Shown: one piece after another, positions 47,201 to 56,400 of the stretch
Layout of the letters: every line of letters starts with the position of its first letter
How positions within the stretch are numbered: the stretch's first letter is position 1
Source: Nodosilinea sp. FACHB-141
GTDB lineage: Bacteria; Cyanobacteriota; Cyanobacteriia; Phormidesmidales; Phormidesmidaceae
Assembly (NCBI RefSeq): GCF_014696135.1
Contig: NZ_JACJPP010000002.1
Location: 150,205 to 214,204, forward strand
Direction: 5' to 3'
DNA: 64,000 nucleotides
Program-made: the position numbers and the translations under genes
Notes under the pieces: generated by a model
The model's input: only the letters and a program-made list of their open reading frames with translations
Told to the model about the DNA's origin: nothing
Database searches by the model: none

Positions 47201-47699
47201 AATATTTTTTTATTTTTGATATGCCAAAATCAGCAAGTTTGATTTGACTGTTACTGTCAAGGAGTATATTACTAGGTTTAACGTCTCGATGTATGTAGCC
47301 TCTTTCATGAGCTAAGGCCAATGCTTCTAGAATAGGTTGGCCAATAACTGTCCAGTAGGTATCCCATCCTTCTATGGGTTCTTTTTCTAAAAGAGAGAGA
47401 AGATTGCTCTCCATCCAAGGCATGACAAGAAAATAATGCCCTACCTCAGAATCCATGCCTGAATCTAATAATTCAATAATATTGGGATGTTTGAGTTCTC
47501 TTAGAGAATCTGTTTCTCTTTTAAAAGATTCGGCTAGAATTTCTTCCTTAATTTCGCCATGCTTAAAAAGTTTGACAGCTACACGCTTGAAATTATCTTT
47601 GATATCGGCTGCTTGATAAATATCGGCCATGCCGCCTGAGTAAGGATTCTCAGACAGAACATAACGGCCATTGATGGTTAGGACAGATGAGCTTGCCAT
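44247..47699 (-). CDS. mkoA: Ser/Thr kinase-SF1 helicase fusion, probable Mokosh type I MkoA
   Basis: A 1150-aa protein. The kinase domain (about 10-270) is complete: glycine loop, AVKLF (K43), HRDVKPSN (137-144) and DFG (157-159). A linker leads to an UPF1-like SF1 helicase: the P-loop VEGPPGTGKTRFI (592-599), a coiled coil (about 700-790), FDLCIVDEASKATA (motif II), LVGDSKQLPP (motif III), VDAFQGREADI (motif V) and NVALSRGKLGL (motif VI). Mokosh type I has exactly this kinase-helicase plus a PLD partner; Mokosh acts against phages, with RNA recognition suggested. The start lies 5 bp after the methylase stop, so the pair is embedded in the surrounding operon. AT-rich, without HIP1 sites. Confidence 0.8.
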   Translation of the reverse strand: MASSSVLTINGRYVLSENPYSGGMADIYQAADIKDNFKRVAVKLFKHGEIKEEILAESFKRETDSLRELKHPNIIELLDSGMDSEVGHYFLVMPWMESNLLSLLEKEPIEGWDTYWTVIGQPILEALALAHERGYIHRDVKPSNILLDSNSQIKLADFGISKIKKYFTPLVTLADFTSRPYTPLDRNYEEYTSYTYAHDVFSFGVVTLRCLTSTHLADYPDIQRALEELDVHPKIKDIIEQSVSSDPATRARNAEVLLAQIEAIQGQRKIAFSGKKETCYIRATDKAMERLVATLKRPEQEVRKILIEDLNEACSVSPYRNRNAANEKEEFPENHYQLFGASYSYHVVAENECLSILNAKYLPSSTLEGLRERCWSPNYLYSFKKPVDISNAKRIVQELKIDTAEFEAEKQQSQAEQEKERCFRTWSDILKAKEDWEKDQGSPIPYTGFENDGSRIRFELDGLPDQDIIGQPREVVRENGSSILSGEVELASDEELVLYIQRGDPDQLPRKGILRFDSQAARIAINRQKSALDAIRFDRAVRPNLRELFVKPAEVSIPQLVEFTDCFQALNPSQEEAVQSALGAEDFLIVEGPPGTGKTRFITEVILQTLRNNPQARILLSSQTHVALDNALERIQAQGPTLKLVRIGKDEKVADSMKPLRIEEKMAHWRQEVSQNSQAFLQDWASERKISPSDIQIATQLQELKIVTLKLETLRTDVENRQRELDELAPVDPRDGKRKRKTNLPNSSEEQISSIEEEISDLKGKSKILRGQKETISEELQNISGQNSKKFQKLSSKELDSRLGQLIDLKNPEAQLLQKLLVIQADWLDRFGRTHEFNTSLLKRAHVVAGTCIGMPRDVQDIEFDLCIVDEASKATATEVLVPISRSHRSILVGDSKQLPPFQDEVSGDAKFLSKYGLKSEDIQETLFDFLFERLPEGCTKSLSIQHRMVKPIGDLISHCFYEDLLQSNGPVLDTNLSKVLPRPVTWLTTAALKERNEQREIPSFKNACEVSIIFNLLKELNKIGEQAERSYEVAILTGYTAQRKLINRRLYQEVNKLNFLSIECNTVDAFQGREADIAIFSLTRSNHRNELGFLNKKERLNVALSRGKLGLIIVGDHYFCRSKPTSPLNKIIDHIENNPESCCLVEAKV

Positions 47700-47704
47700 T
47701 TGTA

Positions 47705-50700
47705 TTAGCCTTTTCTACGAGTCTTAATCTCGGTTGGATTGCCAAATAAATCTGTTTGTATCGGAGCCCCCTGATTGTCGATAACTTTGGTAGGAGGAGC
47801 ACTCGGTATAGAGTGCCCAGCTTCTTTGGTAGACGTACTGAGAAGTCTCCTCAAATTCTCCGCGTGCATTTCGCATTCGGCCCAGGAGTCGGCGGGGGTG
47901 CCTTGGAGTTGCCAGGGGAGGAAGCGGTATTTGGCGTACATTGGGAGCGAGGAGCCAGGAGCCAGGGTAGGTGCATCTGGCGATTCCCAGAGGTTGGCGG
48001 TTTCTGCGCCAATTCTGGAGGCGACGGGTTGATGGTTTTGGGCGCGCTCGCCATGCCCCAGACCATAGTCGGCGAGACGGAGGGTTTCGGGCAGCATCCA
48101 GCCTTCGCCGTTGTTGAGGTTGAGGAAAGCGTCGAGGCCGAGGCGTTTGAGGTCGTGGAAGGCGATGAGGGAGAGGACGGTGTGGCGCAGTTCGGGGTCT
48201 TTTTCTTTGTCTACTCGCCAGAAGCCTTTGGGTTCAAGGGTGCGGGCAAAGGTGCTGTCGCTGACATGGTTGGAGGGATGATCGCAGTCTTGGAGTATCC
48301 AGGCAAAGTCTTCGTAATCTAGCCCATACAGTTTGGCAACGACAGCATCGAGGACGCAGCGGATGCGTAGGCGCTCGTAAGGGGCAATTGCCCATAGTTG
48401 CTGCCAACGCATATTCGGATTAGTAAGTTGTTTTAGTTTTAGCCACTCTGAAGCGAACTTTGGGGTGACAAAGTTAACTTGGGCTGCTCCAATTTGCAAA
48501 CCTTGGTGTATTTTTTTTGCTAATGGAAGTTCAGCAACAATGAAATAATTTAGGGAAGTTCCGCCAAGTCTTGAGCGGAGCGAAAAGTCAAAAGTAAACG
48601 AGTTAATCAAAGAGCATAACTCTAAATTTCTCGGAGTAGGACTGGTAGCACTTAGGATTGGGACTTTGTTGCCGCAAGGTAAATCAGGAAGCAGACTACT
48701 GATAAAAGTCCGCTCATCAGTCGAACGAGCAATATCACGAAAGCTTACTCGCAAGCCTCTAGAGTTTTTGCTGTTCTCAGAATAGTTCTCAACTCCAATC
48801 AAAAACTGGGGCTCTAAACATTTTTCTTCAAAAGGAATATCGCGCCAGATAGCTCTTAATCCAGTGCCGCTAACCCACCCTTTACGGGAGAAATTGAACT
48901 GGTGAATCATCACGCCTTGGTAAAGGGGTAAGGCAACGTCTTCGACTTCGTTAACGTGAATCGCCTCGCGGCTATCTGCCGACAAAATCACCCCCGACTC
49001 CCGACTCCCGATTCCCGGCTCCCCACCATAGGGTTGCCACTTTCCTTTCAACCAATGCCCATACTCATCCGGCTTATACCCCTGCGCTTCCCACTTGGGG
49101 CGAGGGGGGAAGAGTTTGGAGTCGCTAGTCATGTTAAAGTCGCCCTGGCGATACTGGATGCCCCAGCCTTGGGGGCTGTCGTCGCCCAGCAGCACACCAT
49201 TGGCGTACATCTCTTCGAGAATCTTTAGGTCGCGATCGGTGCGAATTTCGAGCAGAGCGCCTGTGTTGGGGCTAAAGCGCTTAATTTGCGCCGCAGGCAC
49301 CGACAAAAAGCGAGCATCATCCAGGGCATCGGTCATCAATTCTTGAGCTTCGGGTGAATCTCCTGGCCCTAGACGAAACCGGGTAGCAATAGATTCTGTG
49401 TAGCCACCCTTATTCACGCTGATGATAGCCATTTTGTTGCGATGGTCAATGGCACTAAAAACAAACCGCTCATTTTGAAACGCATAGAGATGGGTCCACT
49501 GGCAGCGGTTTAGGAATAGCCTACGGAGAGAACTAGATCCTTTGTCGGTGTAAATGCTCGAAGGAATAATGAGGCTAAAGCGTCCACCATCTCTTAGTAA
49601 GGCATGGCTCAATTCTGAAAACATCTTGTAGGTATAAGGTTTTCCTTCGCCTTGATACCTATAAGAATGCTCTGGATCGCTATAGCCCGTTCGCTTAGCC
49701 CGTTGATTTCGCCATTCTGTTGCTAACAGTTCCGCCTCAGCCTTGCGCCGCGATAGCAAAAACCTGCTACCCGCTGCCTCATCATCGCCAAAAGCATAAG
49801 CTGAAAATCTATTCCAGTTGGCCCAAGCCTTGAAATTGGCACAGTAAGCCATCCAGTCTTCTTCAATAGAAGAGTCTGCCTCAAAATACTGCTGCTGATA
49901 GGCCAGCGCTTCCTGCTTGCCATAGGTGCGATACAGCGGGTCAATGTTGGAGAAAAATTCCTTGGAGTTTGGCTGTAGCGTTTCCCAAGGAGGGTTGCCC
50001 ACAACGGCATCAAACCCCGATCCTGCTTCTCTAAATACGCCAGGAAACTCCAGCTCCCAATGGAAAAACTGATACTCCTGGGCAACCTGTTCAACCGCCG
50101 CCCTCACCTCCGGCGATGGATCGACAAACTGCATCGGCGTGGGCGACACCTCCATGTCGTTCCCCTTCCAAAACCACACCGCACACCAGCAATCAAACGC
50201 CCACTCAAGCTCCTGAAGCGCCTGCTTCTGCCGTACAGACCTCTCGTAATCTACCGCCTGCTGTTCTGGGTTCAGCACCCCCGTGTGGATATCTTCCACC
50301 GTGGCCAGAAGCTCGTCGTGGGTTTGCTCTGGCGGCTGAATCAGTCGATTCTCAAACATTGAGAGCTGCACCCCACCGGCCAGCAGTTCCCGCAGTTCCT
50401 CTTTAACAACGTCATTGCGAAGACGCTTAATTTCCTTCGTCCATACCTTTTGGGCAAAATGCACCCCCTTGTGGGTAGCATCCCCCGCCTCCCGCTCCCA
50501 GGCCATAATCGGGTAATCCTGAAACTGGTCGAACCAGCAGCCCACCAGCGAATTCCCTGGCTTGATCTTGTGGTCGAGAAAGCTAAAGGCCAGCGACCGA
50601 TCCATTGTCTCCACCCACAGCGCCAGTCGCCCCAGCTCCACCGCCAGCGGGTTAATATCCACCCCATAAATGCAGCGCTCCACTACATACCGCTTCAGCC

Positions 50701-52954
50701 GAGGCTTTGAATATTCCTCCGCCCTCTCCACCGTCAGCGGCAGATTCTTCACACACTCCACAAACCACTCCGGCTGAGCATCATTCGGAATGCCTGCCCT
50801 AATCTGCTCGCCATCTTCGATCAGCCAGCCATGCTCAAATAGGCTGCTCCACAGCGCCTCCACCAAAAACCGCAGCGACGCAATTAAGAACGACGCCGAC
50901 CCACAGGCAGGGTCACACACCTTCAGCGCCAAAATTACCGCCGGAGCCTTCGGCCTCCACTGGGCCATCGGAGCCATCTCATCCGGCTCCCCTGCCTCAT
51001 TGACAGGTGGGGTATAGGCCAGCGGCAACAACGTTCGCTGCACCGTCGGCACCGCCAGCTGCGGTCGCGTGTAGAACGTGCCCGAGCCCTTACGGGTACC
51101 GCCCCACCTCACTAAAAACCATTCCCCCGGCAAAATAGTTTTAGCAATCAGGCGCTTGGCCGTATTACTCACTTGCTGTTCGTAGGTCGCTAGGGCATCC
51201 GCCCTCCTGCTGCGGGGCTTATTCACCAGCTTGCCTGCCTTCACCGCTCGGATGGCCCACTGATGAGCCCTCTCCCGCAGGTTTTGAATCAGGTCATCCT
51301 GACTATCTTCGATCTCATCTAGCGCAGCGTCTTCCTCCTCCTCCGTTTCGGCCTCGACTTCAATCTCCTCCTCGGCCTCGGTGGCCTCATCTTCAGAGTC
51401 CTCCTCTTCGCTGGCGCTGGGCTTCGCGGCCTGCTTCAGCTTTTCCACCAGTGATGACAGCGCATTATCATCCATCCCCTCCAGCCGCGTCAGGGGCAAC
51501 GCAGGCTGATCGCCCAGGTTGAGGAAAATCATTGGGTCATCGACAGCGGCCCGCCGCAGTTCAAAATCGAGCAGGCCCTCGTAGAGAATGCCAATGTACT
51601 CCGACGACAAATCGGAGAAGTCTACCGGAGCCTCTACCCAGGTACTCCGCCGCCCCTGGCGCACCTTCACCTTGCTACGACACAGCAGTTCCAAAATTTG
51701 AGTCACCACCGCATCCGATGGCCCATGGATCGGATTCTCTAAGGCAGCAAGGGCGCGGAGTACGGGGTCGGTTGCGGCATCCAAGCCTGGTGTAAACAAC
51801 CCGCCCCCATAGCGCGGCACCGGAATCGCCTCATGGGCCGACCCCTCATACACCAAGCGAAACAACGCCAGCATTCGAGGCCAGGCACTGTAGCTATTGC
51901 GCAACCGCTCTGAGGCTCGCCCCCCAGCCATACGGTCTAACTGCTCTCGCAACCCCTGGATGCCGTAGGAATTGTGATAGATCGGGTTTTCCCGAGGCAG
52001 CAGATCGCGGGCCTCGGCAAACAAAATCACCACACAGCGCATGATGATGCGGCTGGCGGCGATGTAGATGTCACGGGATGAGGGGGGAGTCAAAAGAGCG
52101 TGAGCCGTGGAGTCGGCAGTTCCATCAACTGACGACTCACGATTGACGACTGACGCAAACATTTCATCCAACGCTGTCGAAGATTCCCGAATCAGCAGCT
52201 CTACCGCTTTTCGTACCCGTTCCCCCAACACGTCCGACAGTTCTGCCTGCCCCTGGCGCGAGGACTGAATCGCTGCCATCAATGGGCTGGGCACCTCTGC
52301 CTTTTCGGGCCGAAGGGACGCTTCCCCCAGCAGCAGCCGGAGGGCCGTTACCTGAGGCCCCGGTCGCCCTTCCTCAAACCACAGGTTGATATCCCATTCG
52401 CACCAGGCATCGTAGTCAGCTCCGGCATGGATGAGCCGCCACTGGTAGCCGTTGGTGAGCAAAGCCACCTTTTGATCGGCCTTGCGCAGCCACTCGATCA
52501 CTCGCGATACAGCCCGCTTGCCTCGGCCAATACCCAGCCGCGCCACCTGGGCGCTCCGATCCTGGCCATCGGCTACAAATACGGGCAGTACGGCCCCGCG
52601 ATCGTCTTGCCAAACCCGGCGGGGCTTGATTTGCTCGCGGGTAATGGCCTGCTGTGCCCAGTCGCGATCGACAGATGTGCCCTTTTGCCAAAAGTCCTTC
52701 GAGAGCCCCAGCACCTCTTCCAACACCGTATCTAGCAGGGTGCCAAGCTGGCTCTGATCGCCATCCTGCAAGCGGGTGACATCGCGCCGCAGCTTGTCCT
52801 CGATGTAGCGCGACAGGGGCACCAACTGCTTGGCAACAAAAAACTCCTCTAGTTTGGAGGGAGCAATCAGCAGGCCCCCATGCTTGAGCGAAATCCACCA
52901 GTCGTCGTGGTTGGCAGTGCTAGTTTGAGCAGCAAAGGGGGCAACGATCGCCAT
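47705..52954 (-). CDS. Eco57I-type adenine DNA methyltransferase, DrmMI-like
   Basis: A 1749-aa N6-adenine methyltransferase. The N-terminal region (about 1-480) is of the type found in DrmMI/PglX-like enzymes. An acidic linker spans 515-550. The catalytic core has DPACGSASF (SAM-binding motif I, 681-689), VDINPLAVELGRLALW (about 775) and the catalytic GNPPW (986-990). A C-terminal target-recognition region follows. Two heptamer-repeat arrays lie in frame (52129-52156 and 48994-49021). In DISARM and BREX-type systems such an enzyme marks self DNA. Here it follows a SNF2 helicase gene, as in class 1 DISARM, but no DrmA or DrmB is recognisable. A restriction-like system with these components has also been described; I cannot decide between them. 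Confidence 0.85.
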   Translation of the reverse strand: MAIVAPFAAQTSTANHDDWWISLKHGGLLIAPSKLEEFFVAKQLVPLSRYIEDKLRRDVTRLQDGDQSQLGTLLDTVLEEVLGLSKDFWQKGTSVDRDWAQQAITREQIKPRRVWQDDRGAVLPVFVADGQDRSAQVARLGIGRGKRAVSRVIEWLRKADQKVALLTNGYQWRLIHAGADYDAWCEWDINLWFEEGRPGPQVTALRLLLGEASLRPEKAEVPSPLMAAIQSSRQGQAELSDVLGERVRKAVELLIRESSTALDEMFASVVNRESSVDGTADSTAHALLTPPSSRDIYIAASRIIMRCVVILFAEARDLLPRENPIYHNSYGIQGLREQLDRMAGGRASERLRNSYSAWPRMLALFRLVYEGSAHEAIPVPRYGGGLFTPGLDAATDPVLRALAALENPIHGPSDAVVTQILELLCRSKVKVRQGRRSTWVEAPVDFSDLSSEYIGILYEGLLDFELRRAAVDDPMIFLNLGDQPALPLTRLEGMDDNALSSLVEKLKQAAKPSASEEEDSEDEATEAEEEIEVEAETEEEEDAALDEIEDSQDDLIQNLRERAHQWAIRAVKAGKLVNKPRSRRADALATYEQQVSNTAKRLIAKTILPGEWFLVRWGGTRKGSGTFYTRPQLAVPTVQRTLLPLAYTPPVNEAGEPDEMAPMAQWRPKAPAVILALKVCDPACGSASFLIASLRFLVEALWSSLFEHGWLIEDGEQIRAGIPNDAQPEWFVECVKNLPLTVERAEEYSKPRLKRYVVERCIYGVDINPLAVELGRLALWVETMDRSLAFSFLDHKIKPGNSLVGCWFDQFQDYPIMAWEREAGDATHKGVHFAQKVWTKEIKRLRNDVVKEELRELLAGGVQLSMFENRLIQPPEQTHDELLATVEDIHTGVLNPEQQAVDYERSVRQKQALQELEWAFDCWCAVWFWKGNDMEVSPTPMQFVDPSPEVRAAVEQVAQEYQFFHWELEFPGVFREAGSGFDAVVGNPPWETLQPNSKEFFSNIDPLYRTYGKQEALAYQQQYFEADSSIEEDWMAYCANFKAWANWNRFSAYAFGDDEAAGSRFLLSRRKAEAELLATEWRNQRAKRTGYSDPEHSYRYQGEGKPYTYKMFSELSHALLRDGGRFSLIIPSSIYTDKGSSSLRRLFLNRCQWTHLYAFQNERFVFSAIDHRNKMAIISVNKGGYTESIATRFRLGPGDSPEAQELMTDALDDARFLSVPAAQIKRFSPNTGALLEIRTDRDLKILEEMYANGVLLGDDSPQGWGIQYRQGDFNMTSDSKLFPPRPKWEAQGYKPDEYGHWLKGKWQPYGGEPGIGSRESGVILSADSREAIHVNEVEDVALPLYQGVMIHQFNFSRKGWVSGTGLRAIWRDIPFEEKCLEPQFLIGVENYSENSKNSRGLRVSFRDIARSTDERTFISSLLPDLPCGNKVPILSATSPTPRNLELCSLINSFTFDFSLRSRLGGTSLNYFIVAELPLAKKIHQGLQIGAAQVNFVTPKFASEWLKLKQLTNPNMRWQQLWAIAPYERLRIRCVLDAVVAKLYGLDYEDFAWILQDCDHPSNHVSDSTFARTLEPKGFWRVDKEKDPELRHTVLSLIAFHDLKRLGLDAFLNLNNGEGWMLPETLRLADYGLGHGERAQNHQPVASRIGAETANLWESPDAPTLAPGSSLPMYAKYRFLPWQLQGTPADSWAECEMHAENLRRLLSTSTKEAGHSIPSAPPTKVIDNQGAPIQTDLFGNPTEIKTRRKG
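48994..49021. repeat. Heptamer repeat (STRR type) inside the methylase gene
   Basis: Four head-to-tail heptamers, CCGACTC, CCGACTC, CCGATTC and CCGGCTC, span 28 bases. They encode part of the segment GIGSRESGVILSADS. Such short tandemly repeated sequences are usually intergenic in filamentous cyanobacteria. The frame stays open across it. Confidence 0.8.
52129..52156. repeat. Second heptamer repeat inside the methylase gene
   Basis: Four heptamers, CTGACGA, CTCACGA, TTGACGA and CTGACGC, lie in tandem within the N-terminal region, where the protein reads NRESSVDGTADSTAHALL. The unit differs from that at 48994, so the two arrays arose separately. Confidence 0.7.
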
Positions 52955-52993
52955 AGTTAACTATTTGGCTTTTGGACAGGGGCTACAGAAAGG

Positions 52994-53410
52994 CTAAACG
53001 GGTTTCTTCGGTCGAGGTTTGCACTTCTCAGAGAGTTGCAGCAAGGTCTCCAGAAAGGGGTGATCTGTGACTTCGTGGCATCCTCGGGCGAATCTACCGG
53101 TGTATTCTAGGTATTCCTTAAAGCCAGGCTGCATGTTTAGCAAGGGTTCTCGGCCCCGCCGCTGGACTAAAAACCAGCCTTCACCCAGGGCCGCAAACCG
53201 CCAGGGCTTGGGGCAATCGTCTAACACCTCGTTGCAGACAAACTGTTCCCACAGTAGGTACTGTCTGGGATTTTCTGAAATCCCGACGATGAGAAAGATG
53301 GTGTCGCCGACGGTGTCGAGCACTTCCTGCTTATCTGTACTGATGCCACAGCCATCGCCCGGAAGCTGGCCCAGTTTTTCGAAGTTGTGATACTGCACCC
53401 AGTAGCGCAT
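52994..53410 (-). CDS. Hypothetical protein, 138 aa
   Basis: Not recognised. ATG 53410 is taken over TTG 53422. The sequence starts MRYWVQYHNFEKLGQLPG and has DTIFLIVGISENPRQYLLWEQFVCNEV and LGEGWFLVQRRGREPLLNMQPGFKEYLEYTG. The many aromatic residues and the absence of a signal peptide suggest a compact cytoplasmic protein. It lies between the SNF2 helicase (25 bp) and the methylase (39 bp), so it is very probably a part of that system, perhaps a small accessory or restriction-control subunit (inference). Confidence 0.6.
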   Translation of the reverse strand: MRYWVQYHNFEKLGQLPGDGCGISTDKQEVLDTVGDTIFLIVGISENPRQYLLWEQFVCNEVLDDCPKPWRFAALGEGWFLVQRRGREPLLNMQPGFKEYLEYTGRFARGCHEVTDHPFLETLLQLSEKCKPRPKKPV

Positions 53411-53435
53411 GACGTTACCCAAAACCCTTTAAGTA

Positions 53436-56400
53436 CTAGGTATCCCCCGGCAAACGAATCTCTACCGTAACGGGAAACACCTGGGCTACGCCGCGTAGGG
53501 TGTAGCGTTTCGGTAAAATTTGAGTGAGGACGCGGGTTTGCTCCTTTTTCAGCTGCTCGGCCAGGTCTTGATAGTGACCCCGCCGTCGCTTCATTTCATC
53601 GTCTAAATCGCGCAGCCGGTCTTCCTGCGATCGCCGCTCGTCGGGAATCAGCGAGAGCTGCTGCATATCTTCCAGCAGTTTGTCGCGCTCTTTCTCTAGC
53701 TTTTGTAGGGTGGTTTCTTTCATCGCCCGCTCCACCTCTTTGAGTCGATGCTTAAAGCGATCGCTCTCTTCCTGTAGGGCTACGGTCTGGCGGGTGGCCA
53801 GCTCTGCCTGAATCTGGCTGGTCAGCGATTCAATCAGCTGCCTTAACACAGCCTGCACATCAGGCTTGATCTCATCCCACAGGTCGCTAGCCCGGTCTGC
53901 CGCTACCCGATCCACCGCCTGCGGAGCCACCCCATCTAAACCCGCCGCCAGATGGGGCAACGCCTCCCCTAGCTCGCCCTTTTGAATGGGGTAGCGCAGC
54001 GTCCGCACCCAATGGTGGAAGGGCTCTCGCAGCTCGTTCACCGCCAGCTCTTCGACCGTCAGCAGCAACAGCGCTTCGGCTCCCTCGGGCACCTGGCCAT
54101 AGCGCACCGTCCAGCGGCTGCTCTGGCCTGCATCCCCCGTGCCGCCGGGGAAGCGGGCACGGGCATACATGCCCAACGCCTGGTGAAACATGGGGTGCCC
54201 CAGGTGCATGAGCACCGTGTCTTTGGCGGGGCGGTAAACGGGGCGATCGTTTTTGATCTGGATAAAGTGCTGAGAATCAAACACAATAGCGGGCAGCGGC
54301 CCCTGGTGGCCGTTGGTGCTGCCCAGCCGTAGGTGATCATCAACCGCCGCATCCCACTTGGGGGGAATGGGCATCTTTAGGCGCAGTCGGCCCTGGTCGT
54401 CGGGCGCTTCAAACCGGGGTAGGCCCACCCCAATACCTAGGGCAATTTCTAAGGTTTGGGTCAGGGTTGTAGGGGTGAGGTCTAGCTCCTGCTCCAGGGT
54501 ATGCAGGGCGGCTGCCGCATGCTGCCCCGCCACGATCTCTTCAGAGCTAGGAATGCGCGATCGCCCCCGGCGATAGTTCACAGCATCGTCTAGGCCGCGC
54601 AGCACGCGATCGGTGTCTTCTAGCTCCACAAAGCGCCGCTGAAAGGCAGCATCGAACACCTCCCCCATGGAACCCAGTTCTTCGCGGATGGTGTTGACCT
54701 TTTCTACCACCCGCGCCAAAAACTTCAGGTCAGCATCATCCTCACTGGTGAAGTGGAGCACGAATACATCCTGGGCCTGGCCGTGGCGATCGAGACGGCC
54801 ATTGCGCTGATCGAGGCGGGCTGGGTTCCAGGGAATGTCGTAGTGCAAAACGATGTAGGCCGTTTCTTGCAGGTTGAGCCCCTCCGAGGCGGCATCAGTC
54901 GCCAAGAGTACCTTCACTGGGTCATTGGGGTCGTTAAAAGCCTGCTTGATCTCGTCTCGCTGACGGTCATCCATGCCGCCGTAGAGTTCGCGCACCGCCT
55001 CTGGCTGATTGGCATACGCTTCCCGCAGTCGTCGCCCCAGATAGTCGAGGGTGGTTTTGTATTCGGTAAAGACCACAATCCGGTCAGACCCTTTCCATTT
55101 ATTGCCCACCCTCAGGTACTTTTCGATGGTGTCGAGCAGCTTCTCCCACCGTTCGTCTACAGCTGGGGATGGCAGTTCGCCCTCAGCATTGGGGGTCAGT
55201 TGCAGGGTAGCTAAGGCCTCATCCACCGCCGCAATTTCAGCCTGAAGGTGGGGAATCAACGGCTGAAACCAGGCCCCAGTAGTTTTAGCGGCATGTTGGA
55301 ATCGGCCCTCAGCCTCTTGGTCATCGTCCAGGTCTTCTTGGGTGGCCCGTCGAGCGGCTTGTACTGCGCCCACCTCCGCCCCTTCCTCCTGGACGTTGCC
55401 TTCGCGAAACCGAAACCAGGAATTGGCAAAGGTGTAAGGGCAGGACAGCAGGCGCTTATTCAGCACTTCCACTGCGAACCCTCCTGCTAGCTGGTCGGTT
55501 TTACTGGAGGCCGCAATCAGGCTTTTCACCGCACTGCGGAAGGCTGCAAACGCTTCCGAGAGCCGTCGCTCCTCCCTGGAAAAATAGACGGGCACAGGCT
55601 CCGTGAGCCGCCGACAGAACCGGGGTGTGCGGCCCTCTTGCTCGTCCAGGGCGTTAATCTCTTTTTTCAGCCGCCGAATCACCACCTCTTGAATACGCTG
55701 CTGCATATCGGGGGTGAAGTCGCTGGTTTGGGTAAAGCGCACCGGATCGAGTTGCTCTAACAGGCCCGAAAAACAGCGAGTGTGGCCATTGTGGGGGGTA
55801 GCGCTGAGGAAGAGCTTGTGCTCGAACCAAGGTGCGATCGCCCGCAGCATCTTCGACAGATCGCTATCTTCCCCAAAGTTGGAGGGCATCAGGTTGTGGG
55901 ATTCATCCACAATCAGCAAATCCCACGGCAGCTGGGCCGACCCCTCCGGCTGGCGGCAGGCCGCGCGAAATTGCTCCAGCACATCCGGCTGCCGCAGGTA
56001 GTGATAAGAGGTCACAATGCGAGGAAACGTCCGCCACGGGTTGGCATCGAGCCCCAACCGCTTTTGCAGAGCGTGGGTCTCGGCCCGGTCGATCACATCA
56101 AAGGACAGGGCGAACTTAGTCTTCATTTCCTGCTGCCACTGTTTCCGCAGGGCGGCAGGGCAGAGAATCAGCACCCGACGAATGCGCCGACGCAGCAGCA
56201 GCTCAGTCAGGATCAACCCCGCCTCCACGGTTTTGCCTAGGCCCACGTCGTCTGCCAGCAGCAGCGAGATGCGCGGCATCTGAAGCGCCTTGAGCAACGG
56301 CACCAACTGAAAGTCTTCGACCTGGACGGCACCAAAGAAGGGCGAGGCGATTGGGGGTTGGGCTTGGGGGGAGGTGCGATCGAAGCTCAGGAACGGTGAC

